A stretch of 64,000 nucleotides of DNA, from the NCBI GenBank assembly GCA_963383645.1, contig OY726560.1, positions 66,457,823 to 66,521,822 of the forward strand. The letters run 5' to 3'. The notes beneath the pieces were generated by a model. That model was not told the origin of the DNA. It made no database searches and saw only the letters and a program-made list of their open reading frames with translations. The DNA comes from Muscardinus avellanarius. Its lineage: Eukaryota > Chordata > Mammalia > Rodentia > Gliridae. Position numbers and translations under genes: made by a program. This document shows positions 43,585 through 55,480 of this stretch, in pieces; the stretch's first letter is position 1, and every line of letters begins with the position of its first letter.

Positions 43585-45375
43585 TTGTTTTAATTCCAGA
43601 AAAGCAAGGCTGGTTCAACATATGCTAATCAATACATGTTATTCACCACAAAAATAGAACTGAGAACAAAAATCACATGATTATATCAGTTGATGCTGAA
43701 AAGGCATTTGACAAAATCCAACACCCATTCATGTTAAAAACACAGCAGAAAATTTGAATTGAAGAAATGTATCTCAACATCATTAAGACAATATATAATA
43801 AACCCAAAGCCAAAATCATATTGAATGGGGAAAAACTGCAAGAATTTCCTCTAAAGTCAGAAACAAGACAAAGATTCCCACTATCACCACTCCTTTTTAA
43901 CATAGTCCTCAAGACTCTTAACACAGCAATAAGACAAGAGAAGGATGTCAAAGGAAAATAGGAATTAAAATTATCCTTTTTTGTAGATGACATGATTATA
44001 TATTTAGAAGACCCAAAAAACTCAACCAAAAGACTCCTGGAGCTGACTAACCAATTCAGCAAAGCTGCAGAATACAAAATCAACCTAAAGAAATCAGTTG
44101 CTTTTCTATATGCCAACAATTAATTCACAATGAAAGAAATAAAGAAAGTAATTCCATTAACTATAACCTCAAAACCCAATAAAATACCTAGAAATAAACC
44201 TAACCAAAGATGTAAAAAGACCTCTACAATGTAAAGTCTAAAACATTAAAGAAAGAGATTGAGGAAGACCATGGAAGATGGAAAGATCTCCCTTGCTCAT
44301 GGATAGGCAGAATAAATATCATCAAAATGGCCATTCTGCCAAAAGTGACCTACAGATTCATTGGAATTCCTATCAAAATACCAATGACATTCTTCATAGA
44401 CCTAGAAAAATCAGTCATGAATTTTATATGGAGAAAGAAAAGACCCAGAATAGCCAAAGAAATTCTCAGCAATAAGAACCATTCAGGAGACATTATGATT
44501 CCTGACTTCAAATTATACTATAGAGAAATAGTAAAAACAGTATTGGCACAACAGGAATAAAGACCAGTGTAACAGAATAGAAGATACAGAAACAAATACA
44601 CACACTAATAGTCAACTGACCTTTGATAAAAGGGCCAAACTCATTCACTGGAGAAAAGACAGCTTTTCAACAAATGGTGCTGGGAAAACTGGCTATCCCA
44701 TTTGTAGAAAGATGGAACTAAATCCTTACCTCTCACCATGCACAGGAATCAACTCGAGATGGATCAAAGACTTGGAAATTAGAACAGAGACTGTGAAGCT
44801 ATTAGAGGAGGGCATAGGATCAACACTACAACATATAGGCACAGGCAGTAATTTTCTAAACAAGACCTTCAAAGTGCAGAAAATTAAAGCAAGAATTAAT
44901 AAGTGAGATGGCATCAAACTAAAAAGTTTCTGTTAATCAAAGCAAACCATTAAGAATGGATTGCAAAATTATGGTAAATACACACAATGGAATTCTACTC
45001 AGCTATAAAGAAGAACAAATCATGTCATTCGCAAGAAGATGGAAAGACCTGGAGAACATTATGTTAAGTGAGATCAGCCAAGCACAGAAAAAGAAGGAAC
45101 ATATATTTTTTCTAATATACCCAAACTAGAGACTATTAGGAATACCAGAGGGACTCCAGATAAATTGAGGTGAAACCTCAGCAAAGCTGAAATTGAAGGG
45201 TAGGAGATGAAGAAGGCTGAAGTTGATTAATGGAGGAGCTATATCTGAATATGTGTAAAAGTAAAAATGTAGCATGGTTAACCTGGATACTCATTGTTGG
45301 GAGAGGGAAAGGGAAGTGCAGGGGAGAGGGCACCAAGCACAGTCCAAATGTATGCTATTTTCAATATGATCCACA

Positions 45376-45406
<31 letters not shown>

Positions 45407-46435
45407 AAAACCATCAAGAACCTAAAAAGAAAGCCTACAGAATGGGAGAAGATCTTTACCAGCCACCACTCTCATAGAGGGCTAATATCCAGAATATACA
45501 AAGAGCTCAAAAGACTCTACACTAGAAAAACATATAACCCAATTAAGAAATGGGCAACTGAATTGAATAGACACTTCACAAAAGAAGAGATACAAATGGC
45601 CAATAGATACATGAAAAAAATGTTCAACATCATTAGCCATCAGGGAGATACAAATCAAAACTATGTTGAGATTCCATCTAACCCCAATCAGAGTGGCAAG
45701 CATAAAGAAGTTAAATAACAACAAATGCTGTCAAATATGTGGGGAAAGAGGAACTCTTTTACACTGTTGGTGGGAGTGCAAACTAGTTCAGCCGCTATGG
45801 AGATCAGTGTGGAGATTCCTTAGAAAACTGGAAATGGATCCACCATATGATCTGGCTATACCACTCCTGGGTATGAAAGGGGTTGAAATCAGAGAACTAC
45901 AGTAACATATGCATACCCATGTTTATAGCAGCACAATTCATCATAGCCTAAATATGGAACCAACCTAGATCTCCATCAACAAATGAATGGATTGCAAAAT
46001 TATGGGAAATATACACAATGGAATTCTACTCAGCAATAAAGAAAAACAAAATCATGTCATTTGCGAGATGGAAAGACCTGGAGAACATTATGTTAAGTGA
46101 GATTAGTCAAACACAGAAAGAGAAGGGACATATGTTTTCTCTAATATGCCAAACGAGGAAGTATTAGGGACACCAGAGGGACTCCAGATAGTGGAGGGGA
46201 AACCTCAGCAAAGCTAGAAAGAAAGGGCAAGTGAGGAAGAAGGCTGAGGTTGATTAATGGAGGAGCTACATTCAAATATGTATATATGTGTGAATGTAGC
46301 ATAATTAACCTGGACACTAAATGTTTTAGGGGGAAGGGAAGTGGGGGGCACCAAAAAACATTCTATGTGAATGTATGCCATTGTAAACATGATCCACATT
46401 ATGATGTGAGATTATAGTGTACCAATAAAATAAAA
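43585..46435 (+). mobile_element. LINE-1, 5'-truncated, with nested L1
   Basis: Begins inside the ORF2 RT domain. 43767-43961 holds [20 protein letters not shown] and [13 protein letters not shown]; the catalytic motif that follows (about 43976-44000) reads FVDD in place of FADD. Then 44327-44560 ([20 protein letters not shown]) and 44712-44906 (RWIKDLEIRTETVKLLEE). Interrupted at 44957-45407 by another L1, then continues to the Cys motif ([18 protein letters not shown], in 45663-45905), the 3' UTR and tail at 46435. Frame breaks throughout. Confidence 0.92.
44944..45420 (+). mobile_element. Nested L1 3' end inside the 43.6-kb L1
   Basis: Insert 44957-45407 starts 'tggattgcaaaattatgg', runs through the 3' UTR and ends in an (AAAT)n tail. 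TSD aaaccat(t/c)aagaa at 44944-44956 and 45408-45420. Same orientation and related subfamily as its host. Confidence 0.93.
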
Positions 46436-46636
46436 ATCTGAGGTGCTTTTACTGTCTTAATCTTATTAAAATAAAAATCTGCTTTCCACAGTTCAAATAA
46501 TGCCACAATTTTTTAAGTGTAAATGTAATGATACACATTTTTTAGAAACCCTGTGAATTTGATCTCCAAGGTCTTACCAGAAAAGGCATTTCACTAATTC
46601 ATTTCATTAATCCTTCAGTTAGAAATAGCTAGTCTT

Positions 46637-46832
46637 TTAGCTGAGTGTGGTGGCACTGCTTGTAATCCCAGTATTTGGGTGGCTAAACCAGGAGGATCCA
46701 GGTTCTCAGTCAACCTCAGCTACTTAGTGAGGCATTAAGTGAGACCCTGTTTCAAAATAAAGAATAAAAAGGCAGGGTTGGTGTGCAGCTCAGAGGTAGA
46801 ATGCCCCTGGATTCAATCCCTAGCACCACAAA
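46637..46832 (+). mobile_element. SINE, B1-dID type
   Basis: 'gctgagtgtggtggcactgc' to 'attcaatccctagcaccac'. TSD 'aatagctagt' at 46624 and 46841. Confidence 0.9.
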
Positions 46833-47024
46833 AAGAAAAAAATAGCTAGTTTTTTTTTAATTTATTTTATTGGTTCACTGTATTCATACATCATAATGGG
46901 ATAAAAATAATACTTTTGTAGACATACATGCACACATCACCCAGTTAGCCCCTACCCGATCCCCACCCCGTTCCCTCCCCATCCCTCCTTCCCATGCTTG
47001 GCTTAGTGGTTGACATCTAGTATT

Positions 47025-47918
47025 ATAGCAATTTATCCAATATTAACGTTGATAATCTCACATAACAGTTTCATTTGTCTGATACCAAGCTTTTGATGAC
47101 TTAAGGATAACATTTCAATATTTCTTTTGCTTTCTTTCTTACCAGAGAATATTTCTTTCTTTTTCTTTTTTAAGGTGAAACTATCGTATATTTATTTATT
47201 TATTTTTCACAAAAAATCTCTCCTAATATGGAATATGGACTCTAGATACCCAAAATGATCTCGAAAAAGAACAAAGCTAGAATATGTATATTTTCTGATT
47301 TCAAACCATATAAAGCTACAATAATTGAAACAGTGTAGTACTGTTCTAAAGGCAGATATATAAACCATTGGAGTTAAATAAAAGCCTAGAGATACATTCT
47401 TCCATATATTGTTAGGTTATTTTTGACAAGGTTTCCACGAACATTTGGTGGAGGAAATACTAATCTTTTAACTAAATATTGTTGAAAAATAATAATTACA
47501 TGGAAAAGAATAAAATAAGACCCTTACCTAACACCATATACAAATATTAACTCAAAATAGATAAAAGACCTAAATATAAATCTTAAGACTATAAACTTTT
47601 AGAAGAAAATCTGGGTCATAAAACCTCACAACATTGAAATTGGCAGTGATTTCTTGGATATGATTTCAATGGCACAGGCAACAAAAGGGTAAACAAACTC
47701 CCTAAAAAATAAAAGCATATTGTATATCCAAAGACAATGTAAACTGAGTTCAAAGTTACTGATAGAATGGGATAAAATATTTCCAAATGCTATATCTGAA
47801 GGTATATTAATATTCCAACTAGAAATCCTAAAAATTAGCAACAATAAAAGCAAACAATACAATTTAGAGATAGGTAAAAGACTAACATAAGTAATGAATC
47901 TCCACAGATAACCAATCT
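47025..47918 (+). mobile_element. Antisense old L1 ORF2 segment inside copy B
   Basis: Reads as old L1 ORF2 on the plus strand ('atttctggttcaaacc'-like, 'gttgaaaaataataattaca', 'aagactataaacttttagaa', 'cttggatatgatttcaatgg'), opposite to the carrier element. Collinear with 20945-21868 in reverse complement, including the 'attagcaacaataaaagcaaac' region. Confidence 0.85.
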
Positions 47919-47919
47919 T

Positions 47920-48835
47920 AGTTGTCTGTTGGATGGAAAATCTTGTTTCTCTGGTTCTGATGTGAGTTACCTATTTCTTCTTTGTAGTTAATCTCTTTGA
48001 GTATTTTCTCTTGTGCTGGTTTTGAAGACATAAATTCCTTCAGTTTCTGTTTGTCGTGGAAGCTTCTTATTTCCCCATATAATTTGATAGAAAGTTTTGC
48101 TGGGTAGGAAATTTTTGGCTGGAAGTTGTTTTCTTTCAGAGTTTGGAATATGTTACTCCAAGCCCTCTGGCTCTCATGACTTGGTTTGGGAAGTCTGGAG
48201 TGATTCTAATTGGTTTGCCTCTGAATGTCACTTGGCCCTTTGTTTTTGTTGCCTTTAAGATTCTCTGCTTGGCTTCCACATTGGTCATTTTGACAATTAT
48301 GTGGCGTGGGGATCCTCTTCTCCGATCCTGTCTAAAGGGAGTTCTATAAGTTTCCTGGACCTGTGTATTGACCTCTTGCTCTATGTTTGGAAATTTTTCT
48401 GCTATTATTTCTTTGAAGATATTACTTATCCCTTTGCTTTCACCTTCTTTTCCCTCTTCTATTCTAATTATTCTTAGGTTAGCTCTCTTAAAATGGGCCC
48501 TTATTTCTTCAATGTCAGATTCCTGCTGTCGGATTTTTTTTTTCTAAATTAGAAACTATGCGTTCATTTTTTGCATGATCTTCTTCTAAGATCAAGATTC
48601 TATTCTCCATGTGGTCTAGTCGGTTGTTTGTACTTTGAATTGAGGCCTTTACTTCATTAATTGCATCCTTTATCTCTCTTTGGCTCTCTCTGAATTCTTT
48701 TCAAAACACCTCTATTATTTCTACAGTTATTTTTCTGATTTGATCTTCTAGAAATCTCTGAATTTCTGTTTTATCAGGTTCTGATGTTGTGGGGTTGTGG
48801 GCATTCATTGCTCCAGTGTTATTCCTCTTTCCCAT
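47920..48835 (-). pseudogene. L1 ORF1 of copy B, broken
   Basis: The ATG is the complement of 48833-48835, start MGKRNN like copy A. The RNA-binding part (about 48000-48300) matches copy A's C-terminal half. An expanded A/T run near 48533-48545 and other indels break the frame. Confidence 0.8.
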
Positions 48836-49798
48836 GATTTCGGAAATTTGTGCCTTCTCTGGGTTCTTCCCTTGGGTCACTACGACTTCACTTAAGGTGC
48901 TCTGGATCTCGAGTCTGTGGTATCTCGGTCCCCACTACTCCTTTACTTGGTTGTATCACAGAGTCTCAGACCCAGGGAGTCAAATGAGGCTGCTTTAGAC
49001 CATGGGGGGTGCCAGGTTGGGCGTTCTCCTATGATGTGATATCTCTGCCACCGCCACTCCCCCACTGGGTCAAGTCCCTGGAAGTACAGTACTGGGATTT
49101 CTCCTCTAGGGGCTACAATTTGACTCACTGTTGTTGAGTGCGCAGATGTAGCTGTAGGGGACTCGGTGAATTCCCTGCTGCTGAAGCCAGTGGCAATATG
49201 GCGCTGCTGCCACGCCCTCGGCCGTGAGGCTGGAGTATTTGTTCTCTGGTTTTAAGCTCCGCTCTGAGTCCCTGCAAGGTGTGCTGAGCCCAGCCCCTGG
49301 GAGCTTTAGATGCTCCCTGTGCTGAGAAATCTGCTGAATCCGCCCGGCTGATCCACATCAGCTCACCTCGGCTGCTGTCCACCGCTCCTCTCTGGAGCCT
49401 GGTGGGCTGTTGAGTGCGTTGGTCTGGTGCCGTCCGGTGAGCTCGCCGCTGCTGCCTGCAGTAAGGCGCTGCTGCTGCGTCCTCGGGTGTGAGGCCAGCG
49501 TATCTTCTCTGTGGCTCTGAGCTCCGTTATGAGTTCCCTTCCTCTCTGGAGCCTGGTGCTGCAAAAGAAGATGGCGCCCGCCGCTCCACGCCACGGCTCC
49601 GGCTGCAGCACTGCGGTCTAGTTTCTGGTGTCTCATTTTTCCAGCCCTCTTTTTCTCTGTCCCTTGTAATTACATTTTTTGTTTCTCTGCTGATGGTGTT
49701 TTCTGGCTATGAAAGGTGCTGATTTTGTGGTAATAGAGATTGGTTGTTAGTGGGGCTCGTAAGCCCCACTTTCCTCCATCGCCATCTTCCCGGAAGTC
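48836..49798 (-). promoter_or_regulatory. L1-type 5' UTR of copy B, GC-rich with repeated units
   Basis: The GC-rich part (49125-49600) contains partial tandem copies: 'ttgttgagtgcg' (49131) and 'ctgttgagtgcg' (49407); 'cgtgaggctggagtattt' (49224) and 'tgtgaggccagcgtatct' (49488); 'ctctctggagcctggtg' (49389 and 49543). The first bases include 'aagatggcgatgg', a YY1-like motif (AAGATGG) as in human L1 5' UTRs. Open frames here (for example 49358-49636) are not conserved proteins. Confidence 0.7.
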
Positions 49799-49810
49799 AG
49801 CTAGTTTTTT

Positions 49811-50814
49811 GATATCTTATTCCTCAAATTTCCTAGGGATTAAAAGAGCATATTGTTCAACCTAAAAGCAGATCTGAGGTACAAATGAGATGCTGCAATC
49901 AACACTGTGATTTTCTCCTTCACCTTAATTCAAGTCTGAAAGATTATTCTTAGTCCTGCATACAAATTCTTCACCCCTCCCCAGTGGTTGATTCAAAGAT
50001 AAACAGGTTTCTCAGGGTTTTAGGATACAAGTGAACCTTTACTCTTGGATGAAGATAAACTTCCCCATGATGATCATAGGATGTCTAAGGATGAACCCAA
50101 TGCTAAGAATGGCAAAGTAGAGAAACAGAAGAATCTCAGCATCCTAATAACATTGTATAGTCACTGAATTAAACAACCTTGAAGACTTTTTTACCTCAGG
50201 ATCTCCTAACATACAGAAGAACAATCAGAAAATAGGAAACATCCTTATTATTTAAAACCATTTGGTTGGGTTTTCTATTATAGTCAATTGATATATTGAC
50301 ATTAGATATATACACATACATATATACATGTACATACATATACACAAAAATCCAGAGATTGCCTACAAAGAGAATAAGTCTTCAAATATGCAGACAAATT
50401 AAATATCAGCCACAGACTTCAAATTACTTAAAACTTTCTATATCTTAACCAGTTTCTCAAAAGTCACCATGCTTCACAAGTGGATTTTGTAAACAAGAGT
50501 CCAGAGTTATCTTAGAGGCCCACCACTGGATCTAGTCAGCAAAGGACAAAGGGAAAGAAGAGTTATTAAAGCAACCAGATTCAAACAAGCTGTTGTGTTA
50601 TGGTGAAAACTCCAAATTGCTTATTGAAATAAAACACCAACAACATATCTTCCTCAAGGTTTTCTCAAAGGTTCCTGTAATTCAATGGTTTTTTATCCCA
50701 AAACATTGGTTAGCCAAGGCCAGAAGACTGTGATGGTGAATACAGCCAATAGCCCCATCAAGGTTACTGCTGAAAGCAGTGGACACAGACATGGTTAAAA
50801 ATGTCTGCTCCTTG
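49811..50814. other. No recognised feature
   Basis: Apparently single-copy sequence; an AT-rich TA/CA stretch at 50285-50345. Confidence 0.35.
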
Positions 50815-51013
50815 AGCTAGGTGTGGTAACGCAGGCTTGCAATCCCAGTACTTGGGAGGCTGAGACAAGAGGATCTGGATTCATAGCCAGCCTCAGCTAC
50901 TTAGGCCATCTGCAACTTAGTGAGACCCTGTTTCAAAATAAAGAATAAAAAAATAGGACTTGGGGTGTAGCTCAGAGGTCGAATGCCCTGGGTTCAATCC
51001 CTAACATTCCCCA
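50815..51013 (+). mobile_element. SINE, B1-dID type
   Basis: 'gagctaggtgtggtaacgca' to 'gttcaatccctaacattcc'. Confidence 0.88.
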
Positions 51014-52314
51014 AAAATGTCTGCTCCTCATATCAAACTCAGGGACCTCATTCAAGTACCCACCCTAGTAGCCATGTGTGACCTTTAGGATGGTGTATAC
51101 AAAATGCTGAATTGGAGAACTGTCGAATAGAGTGGAGAGATGAGATAATAGCTGAGAGATAATGTTAAATGGCTCCTACCCAGCTGGAGCTATCAGGTTC
51201 CCTTGAAATGGCATGTGACTTCACTGAGGCATCAGTTTACTCCAGGCACTTGCCCTTTGCCTTGCAGGAGATTCCATGTAGGGGTATTGCCATCTGCTGG
51301 TGGCTGTCTTCCCAGGGACAAACACTCTGAATCTAGGAATTGTGCTTGCCAGAGCACACAGGTATCACTCAGCAAGTGATAGTTTCATTTTCATTGTTAA
51401 AATTACTCCATCTATCTTCTCTGTTCATTAAGCAAATATAAAATTCTCCTGTGGAAGTTAAGCAAAAGCTCAAAAACAAATAGAAGAGGAAAAAAGAAAT
51501 GGAAGACAAACACATTTTGCAAAAATATTGACTTCTGTCCAAGCGTCTTTCTAAAATCCTACAGATAAAATTGTCTTCATAGTTAAGCAAGTATTGACAT
51601 GTTTTTGTAAATAATATGGTAATCCTTATGCTTGGAGAAAATAGAAATGGAGCACAGTGGTTTATCAGAGAACATACTTAAGGAAAAGTCTTAAAATCTT
51701 CTCTAAGAATCTTAACCTCTTGGAGAATATTTTCTATATGTTATAAGAATACAGACTCAGGAGGTGAAAAATCCCCCATTTTAGTGAGGTTCCTGAAAGC
51801 ACATTTGGTTTACCTTGTAGGTACAGGTGTATAAGCAAAATTACTACTTCAGGACACAGAATACAAGTCCCAGGACTATGACATTTCCCTCACTGTCTTC
51901 CTAAAACTGTGTACTTCCAAGTCATATGAACGTAAAAAATATGGAGATAGCTCATATTGTTTCACCCACATTTCCTTCTTCAGAGCCACACTCATCTTTA
52001 CAAACATCATAGGACCTCTGTATCAGGAAATAGCCTCTCAGAACAGTCCAGTTTGTGCTATCTTACAAAAACAGTAACAGGAGGTGTAAAACTTAGAAGG
52101 ATAAACAAAAACACTAGAGGGCTGAAAACATGATCTGTCAGTGAAGGTTAGCTTTTGCAGTATTTAGTCTAGAGACAAGGAGTCTAAAAGGTTGCTTACT
52201 CACACGGATTTGAAAATGTCTCACAAAGAGCAAACCTTCACCTGTTTCCTCCACCTCTGCAGAAGGCACAACAATGAAACAAATTAAAACCACAGAGTTA
52301 GCAGCAAGGTATGG
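51014..52314. other. No recognised feature
   Basis: Diverged sequence, nothing assigned. Confidence 0.35.
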
Positions 52315-52650
52315 TAGAAAAAGCCAACATGCTTAAGAGTCAGAAATCCCGCTCTGCTGCTAAATCTGTGACTTGGTACACATTAAGTTTATCAGAGGAA
52401 AAGTATCAGATCTTTGAGGTAATGTAGACCTCAGAGAAAGATGAGACTACTTTTTATTCCTAGATTTGTCTTGTTTCTGTTCTTTGGACTCATGAATTTG
52501 TTCCAATTCCTTAACATTTTCTCAATCAGGATGCAGGGATAATGGCACCTATCTGACAGGGTTGTTATGAGGCTATGAACTTGAACTAGAAATGCCAGGA
52601 ATGCACTTAACAGAATGCCTGACACATTATAAGCATTTGGAAAGTGCCCA
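52315..52650 (+). mobile_element. MIR element
   Basis: Plus-strand MIR order: 'aacatgcttaagagtcagaa', 'ctctgctgctaaatctgtga', 'gggttgttatgaggc', 'agaatgcctgacacatt'. Contains an internal insertion. Confidence 0.55.
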
Positions 52651-52915
52651 GGAGTCTTCTGCAGTCTGTTTCCTTGTCTGTAAAACAGAGGAGAATGATG
52701 CCTACCTAGCTAAATGACATCATAAAATACGTTCAGAGCCTACAATAGTACCTACATCCATTCTCTCTGCCTCTGCTAAGCACCATCCATAAAAAGGTGC
52801 AGTAATACTACACAAGGAGGATTGTGAGAATTAAAAAATATAATAAATATAAAAATGATCTATACTGGATGTGACACATGGTAAGGGCTCAATACAGCTG
52901 CTATCCTTACTAGTG
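52651..52915 (+). mobile_element. Second MIR-like element
   Basis: 'tttccttgtctgtaaaacag', 'aggattgtgagaattaaa', 'gacacatggtaagggctcaa'. Confidence 0.5.
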
Positions 52916-53740
52916 TTTAGGAATACATTCACTAGTCATCTCTTGAGAAATATGAACTACAATCATGCCTGGCTTTAGAGCAGGTGTGGTCTTTTCAGCA
53001 ACAAAATATACAGCACTAATAGTAACAACAAACAACTAGACCTCTGTCTAAGTAATGATGTTCAAGCTGATCTCAAGTCCTAAATAGGAAGGTGGTTTTC
53101 AGTAATAGTGAGGGATCATGAGCATTTGAACAAGGGATACTGGTTAAAAAGCTCAAGATGTTTCATTCAATACCAATGTTAGTTGATAATTGTTTTCACC
53201 GTCCTTAAAGGCTTTGCTTCCAATTAGCTCAGTGATGAAATAGAGAAAGACAGAGAAGGACCGTGCATCTTCCAAGGCCTGCCCAGTGACCCAAAGAAAG
53301 CAATTCTCTCTTAACTTGCTGTTGCCAGTGAAATCTGGGGGTAACAATCATTCGGTAATGTTCTCAGTCCTCCAAAGCAGAGTTGAGAACAGACAACCAG
53401 GAATTGGTACACTGTGAAGGTTGCTATCTTTGCTTCACTTGTTCCACCTCCTTCCCTTCCAGGCCCTTACCCTTGCACGGCTTCTGCTTCCAGTCTTTTC
53501 CCAGGTCTCAGGCTCACACCCCTGCCTGTAGGTTCTGTTCTCTACCCCGTCTCCAAATACTTACACATATTCTGTCCCAGCTCTTCAACTCACTACTCAT
53601 AGATGATAATCTGACATCAGTATTATGTGACAGCATGTGTTTATAGGGTTTCCTACCCCAGGTTTCTCACTTCTAGTCTTAGAGACCCCTATTACACACT
53701 AGTCCTTAAACTCAAAAAGGCTGAGGTAAGTCATTTACTC
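52916..53740. other. No recognised feature
   Basis: Unassigned. Overlapping small open frames at 53383-53646 and 53414-53602 lack any coding support. Confidence 0.35.
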
Positions 53741-54005
53741 ACCAAACATTCACTTCGCACTGCTCTTTTCTAGGCATTGTGCCATACTATGGATAAGGGT
53801 TCAAGAAGTTCACAGTCTAAAGGAAACCAATACAATTAAATAATTGGTATTAGAGATATGCATAAGAACATACTAGAAGATGACTGGGGCCCACAGAGGT
53901 TGAAAAACCTGCTCCAGGACACTCAGCTATCAGTGGTAGAATTGGAACTTTGAAGCCAGGAATTCTGGCTCCAGAGCCTGTGGTCTTGAGTACTGCAAGG
54001 TAGTG
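53741..54005 (-). mobile_element. MIR-like remnants
   Basis: 53880-54005 has the MIR complement ('acagaggttgaaaaacctg', 'ctggctccagagcctgtgg'); 53745-53850 matches an ancient 'aacattcact...ctaggcattgtgcc' repeat whose family I do not assert. Confidence 0.55.
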
Positions 54006-54234
54006 GGAGCTTTCCCTAATGAGACCAATTATTTTAAATAAATGCCACAAAATAATTTAGAAACTCTGCCTGAGTAATTTCATAAAAAGAAAACATTAAA
54101 CTATATAATAATCTAGCAGGAGGGAAAATATTGAGAGATCAATTAGTCATCACAATTTATCCCCAGTACCTACCACAGTGCCTGACACATCATACGCATC
54201 CAAGACATATTTGCTTTAAAAATAAAAGAATTCT

Positions 54235-54795
54235 TCTAAAACTAAGTGTGCATCTACCTATAAGCCAGCATTTCTATGCCTGGATATTTACCCAAAAGAC
54301 GTGAAAACATATATCCACTAAAAATACTGGTCCAGATATATTTATAGCAGCTTTATTGGTAATAACTAAGAACTGAAAACAATTCAAATATTTGAGAATA
54401 GATGAATGTATTTTTTAAATTATGATATATTTATACAATGGAATATAGTAAAAATAAATAAATAAAGGGAGCAAAATACTGATTCATGTGATAACACCAA
54501 TGAATCTTAAAGTAGTATGCTGAGTGAAAGAAGCCATACCCCGAAAATAGCTACTGTACACGCACTACAAGAAGTTTAACAACAGGAAAACTAACTGGAA
54601 GTGGGAAAAAAAAAACCACAGGTCACTGGTTACCTCTGACAGGGGCAGGAACATGAGGGAAGCTTCTAGGGCGACAGATACTGTGTATCTTGATAAGAGT
54701 TTGGGTTTCACAAGTGTATTCATTTGTCAGAACTCAGCAATGTTCACCTAACAGTTGTGTATTTTATGTGAAATTTTTTTAGCTTAAAAAAAAAA
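54235..54795 (+). mobile_element. Old LINE-1 ORF2 end and 3' UTR
   Basis: 'ctggatatttacccaaaag', 'atttatagcagctttattgg', 'atacaatggaatatag' and 'gtggaaa...ggttacctctg' follow L1M order. Continues at 55255-55480. Confidence 0.7.
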
Positions 54796-54800
54796 AAAAC

Positions 54801-54985
54801 GGCCAGACGTGGTGGCGCACGCTTGTAATCACTGAACTTGGTAGGTGGAGACAGGAGGATCGCGCAGGTTCGTAGCCAGGCTCGCTGGCTTAAGAGACCC
54901 TGTTTCCAAATAAAAATATAAAATAGGTCTGGGAGTATAGCCCAGAGGTAGAAGGGTTTCTAGGAACACAATACCAGCCAAAAAA
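54801..54985 (+). mobile_element. SINE, type B subfamily
   Basis: 'ggccagacgtggtggcgcac', 'aggctcgctggcttaagaga', 'gggtttctaggaacacaata'. Confidence 0.88.
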
Positions 54986-55015
54986 AAAAAAAAAAAAAAA
55001 AAACCAGATGTTGAG

Positions 55016-55232
55016 AGCCAGGCATGGTGGTGCGGTACTTGGGAAGCTGAGACAAGAGGATAGAAGGTTGAGGCTGACACAGGAAGATCAGAGATTCAAG
55101 GCCAGTTTCAGCAACTTAGAGAGGCCCGCAGTAACTTAGTAAGACGCTGTTTGCAAATAAAAACATAAAATAGCACTGGGTGTATAACTCAGAGGTAGAA
55201 TATTCCTGAGTTCAATTCCCAGTAAGACACCA
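55016..55232 (+). mobile_element. SINE, B1-dID type, with internal duplication
   Basis: 'gccaggcatggtggtgcgg' to 'gttcaattcccagtaagac'; the segment 'gaggctgacacaggaagatc' repeats part of the B1 body. Confidence 0.85.
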
Positions 55233-55254
55233 AAAAAAAATCAGATATTAAACT

Positions 55255-55480
55255 TAACATGTATTATAGATAGATGCTGAAGTGATTAGGGGAAGCACAT
55301 TGATGTCTACAATTTACTTTGAAACGCACAAAAAATCAGATGGCTACAGGAAGGAATAGATACGTGATAGGACAAATCCTAAGGAATGTCAATGGTAGAA
55401 TTCATGTGATAAGTATATAGGATTCACTATTCACTCAACTTTCCTGTATTTTTAAATGTTTCCATAATAAATTTTTTTCT
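55255..55480 (+). mobile_element. Old LINE-1 3' UTR (continuation)
   Basis: 'gatgtctacaatttactttg', 'attcactattcactcaactt', 'aaatgtttccataataaatt'. Confidence 0.65.

Larger units (their letters stand above)
46844..49810 (-). mobile_element. ORF2-less L1-derived element, copy B
   Basis: Minus-strand element bounded by the TSD agctagtttttt (46844-46855 and 49799-49810). Minus-strand order: 5' end 'gacttccgggaagatggcg' at 49798, 5' UTR to 48836, ORF1 (48835 to about 47920), antisense old L1 ORF2 (about 47918-47025), L1 3' end with G-rich tract, poly(A). No ORF2 in sense. Same architecture and junctions as copy A. Confidence 0.88.

Noticed and set aside
49358..49636. 92-codon minus frame
   Set aside because: Lies in the L1 5' UTR; the neighbouring L1 5' UTR does not keep it.
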